Positions 62,664 through 64,000 of a DNA stretch of 64,000 bases are shown piece by piece (position 1 is the first letter of the stretch; each line of letters opens with the position of its first letter). The translations under genes were made by a program, and so were the position numbers. The stretch is from JALYUM01 sp036688685 (lineage in GTDB: Bacteria > Pseudomonadota > Gammaproteobacteria > Burkholderiales > Burkholderiaceae_D). The notes beneath the pieces are model-generated. The model was not told the DNA's origin. It made no database searches and was given only the letters and a program-made list of their open reading frames with translations. The stretch spans positions 1 through 64,000 of the forward strand of contig NZ_JAQQPS010000001.1 of assembly GCF_036688685.1 (NCBI RefSeq), written 5' to 3'.

Positions 62664-63130
62664 TCGAGCAATGCTGATCTCAACCAGCACAACGGGATCT
62701 TTTTCGCAACGAAGAAACAGGTCAAAAACCGCGGCATTCCACCGGGTCGATTCCTTGAAGAAGAACTGGTCGCATGGGGCAAGCCGGCGCCCGACGCGAT
62801 CTTTGCGACCAATCCCGCCAACGGTGTCTACGCCAGCATGGCCGGCGTGCTCGGCCCCTGGACCGGTCCGGCCCCGCGCCGCGCGGCCATGCAGGCGGCG
62901 ATGTGGGTGCTGGCCGGCTTCGAATCGTCGTGGCACCGGAAGGCCGGCGTCGTCAGCGCCAGCGGCAGGTCGAAATTTTCAGGACGCGATGCAACAGGAC
63001 CACATGCTGGCCATGGACCACATCGCCCGCCTGCTGCGCGTGACAGTCAACGCCAACGATCCCGTCAAACGCCACGAAACCGATGAATGCTTGAGCCGCT
63101 CCGCAGTGGCGCAATTTCAGGCGCTGCGCC
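62664..63130 (+). pseudogene. Decayed gene of an uncharacterised protein
   Basis: From 62664 a frame without a start codon reads DLNQHNGIFFATKKQVKNRG, FATNPANGVYASMAGVLGPW and AAMWVLAGFESSWHRKAGVV. At about 62970 the coherent sequence jumps to another frame, FQDAMQQDHMLAMDHIARLL, then RVTVNANDPVKRHETDE. The first part resembles uncharacterised bacterial proteins with a FESSW segment similar to lytic transglycosylase-type sequences. The 5' end is missing and a middle section appears deleted with a frame change, so it is a remnant. Confidence 0.55.
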
Positions 63131-63160
63131 AAGCAGGCGGGAGTTGCCTGCCTGCAGCCG

Positions 63161-64000
63161 TCAAGCTTCCTGCAGCGCCAGGCAGATGGCGCCAACCGCA
63201 ATCACCAGGCATGCCAGCCAGGTCTTGCTGCTGACCGATTCGCGCAGGCCCACGCGCGCGATCAGCACGGCAAAGACGACGCTGGTTTCGCGCAGCGCCG
63301 AGACGGCGCCCATTGGCGCGGCCTGCATCGCCCAGATCACGATGCCATACGCGAGCACCGAGATCAGGCCGCCGACGCATGCCGTCCTGGCCGACGACCA
63401 CGACGCTTGCGTCAGCATGTGCATGGCGCCGCGGCCGCGCGTGACCAGAAACACCGGCACCATCAGCCAGTAAGCGGCAAACATCCACGGCGTGTACGCC
63501 AGCGGGCGGCCGTCCGACCAGCGCACGCCCAGTCCATCGACCACGGTGTAGAGCGCAATCACGGCGCCCGTCGTCAACGCCGCGAGCGCGCTCTTGCGCG
63601 AGACCTTGCCGCGCTGGACCGCGAGCACGATGATGCCGCTGGACACCATGACGACGCCGGCCACGCGTAGCGGCGTAATCGTTTCCTGTACGGTAAGCAG
63701 GGCGCCGAGCGTGACCAGCAGTGGCGACGTGCCGCGCGCAATCGGATACGCACGCGAAAAATCGCCGATCCGGTACGACCACACCAGGCAGCAGTTGTAG
63801 ACGATATGGATCAGGCCCGACGCGATGATGCAGGGCCACGCCGCCGCAGTGGGAGCGGGCGCGCCCAGCACGATGCACAGCGTGGCGATGGCGGCGATTG
63901 CCATGCTCATCCAGGTCATGGCCAGGAAACGGTCGCGCGTGCCATGCAGCAGCGCATTCCAGCTTGCGTGCAACAGTGCCGCAAACAGCACCAGCAGATT
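63161..64000 (-). CDS. EamA/DMT-superfamily transporter (5' end outside window)
   Basis: Membrane protein of at least 279 residues with about ten transmembrane segments arranged as two EamA repeats. The frame stays open to the right edge (NLLVLFAALLHASWNALLHG), so the start codon is probably just beyond 64000. Conserved EamA features are the YSFRIGDFSRAYPIARGTSP-like segment in repeat one and SALRETSVVFAVLIARVGLR in repeat two. Export of metabolites or amino acids is typical of the family; the substrate is unknown. Confidence 0.88.
   Translation of the reverse strand, partial: NLLVLFAALLHASWNALLHGTRDRFLAMTWMSMAIAAIATLCIVLGAPAPTAAAWPCIIASGLIHIVYNCCLVWSYRIGDFSRAYPIARGTSPLLVTLGALLTVQETITPLRVAGVVMVSSGIIVLAVQRGKVSRKSALAALTTGAVIALYTVVDGLGVRWSDGRPLAYTPWMFAAYWLMVPVFLVTRGRGAMHMLTQASWSSARTACVGGLISVLAYGIVIWAMQAAPMGAVSALRETSVVFAVLIARVGLRESVSSKTWLACLVIAVGAICLALQEA

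Overview
The window looks like a chromosomal segment of a betaproteobacterium of the Oxalobacteraceae (Massilia/Duganella/Janthinobacterium-like). This is inferred from the high GC content with GC-rich third positions, the many chemoreceptors ending in the same coiled-coil tail, the HexR-controlled Entner-Doudoroff genes, the imuA-imuB pair and the dispersed GTCATCCC-type palindromes. No genome search could be run, so the genus is an inference. No rRNA, tRNA, CRISPR array or replication origin was seen.

Layout. 1-404: 5' part of an IS1595-type transposase gene cut by the window edge. 568-3999: two tandem paralogous chemoreceptors. 4180-10775: an RND multidrug efflux operon (adaptor, pump, outer-membrane channel) with a divergent TetR repressor and a palindrome between them. 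10762-13042: fRMsr, transaldolase and AmiD-type amidase. 13255-15477: a membrane EAL phosphodiesterase. 15494-18065: hexR and zwf. 18413-20014: an Aer-like PAS chemoreceptor. 20092-22843: Ohr and KatG peroxide defence. 23005-26022: a large UPF1/DNA2-type helicase. 26167-31460: SMP-30 lactonase and pgi facing edd-eda. 31529-32947: a broken chemoreceptor. 33263-35918: a DUF1963 lipoprotein, a small HExxH protein, rpiA and a small lipoprotein. 36061-41891: yggX, argA and hrpA. 42092-44294: PRC-barrel protein, a 41-codon ORF and an antiporter. 44454-46628: LexA box, imuA and imuB. 46936-47105: dead IS256 remnant. 47308-54169: a two-component/c-di-GMP signalling cluster. 54588-61827: an amino-acid (probably hydroxyaspartate or D-amino-acid) catabolic cluster containing several truncated genes. 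62132-64000: a DUF2004-like protein, a decayed gene and an EamA transporter cut by the window edge.

How the genes work together. Zwf, Pgi, Edd, Eda, transaldolase and RpiA cover most of the Entner-Doudoroff and pentose-phosphate routes. HexR is encoded beside zwf, and HexR-like palindromes lie 36-51 bp upstream of zwf, pgi and edd, so this is a local KDPG-responsive regulon. An SMP-30 lactonase 8 bp behind pgi may supply the missing lactonase step. The most unusual block is 48661-54169: six minus-strand genes joined by five 4-base ATGA overlaps (REC-PAS, a 109-residue protein, HDOD, soluble PAS-histidine kinase, REC-HD-GYP, REC), facing a second soluble PAS-histidine kinase of the same type. 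None of them shows a DNA-binding domain or membrane segment.

The window also records genome decay. It holds a frameshifted and internally deleted chemoreceptor, an IS256 scar where the imuC/dnaE2 gene often follows imuB, a deletion fusing the 5' ends of a divergent SDR/LysR pair, and a truncated ornithine-cyclodeaminase-family gene. A palindromic REP-type pair lies inside the reading frame of HrpA, and a related pair lies just after its stop codon.
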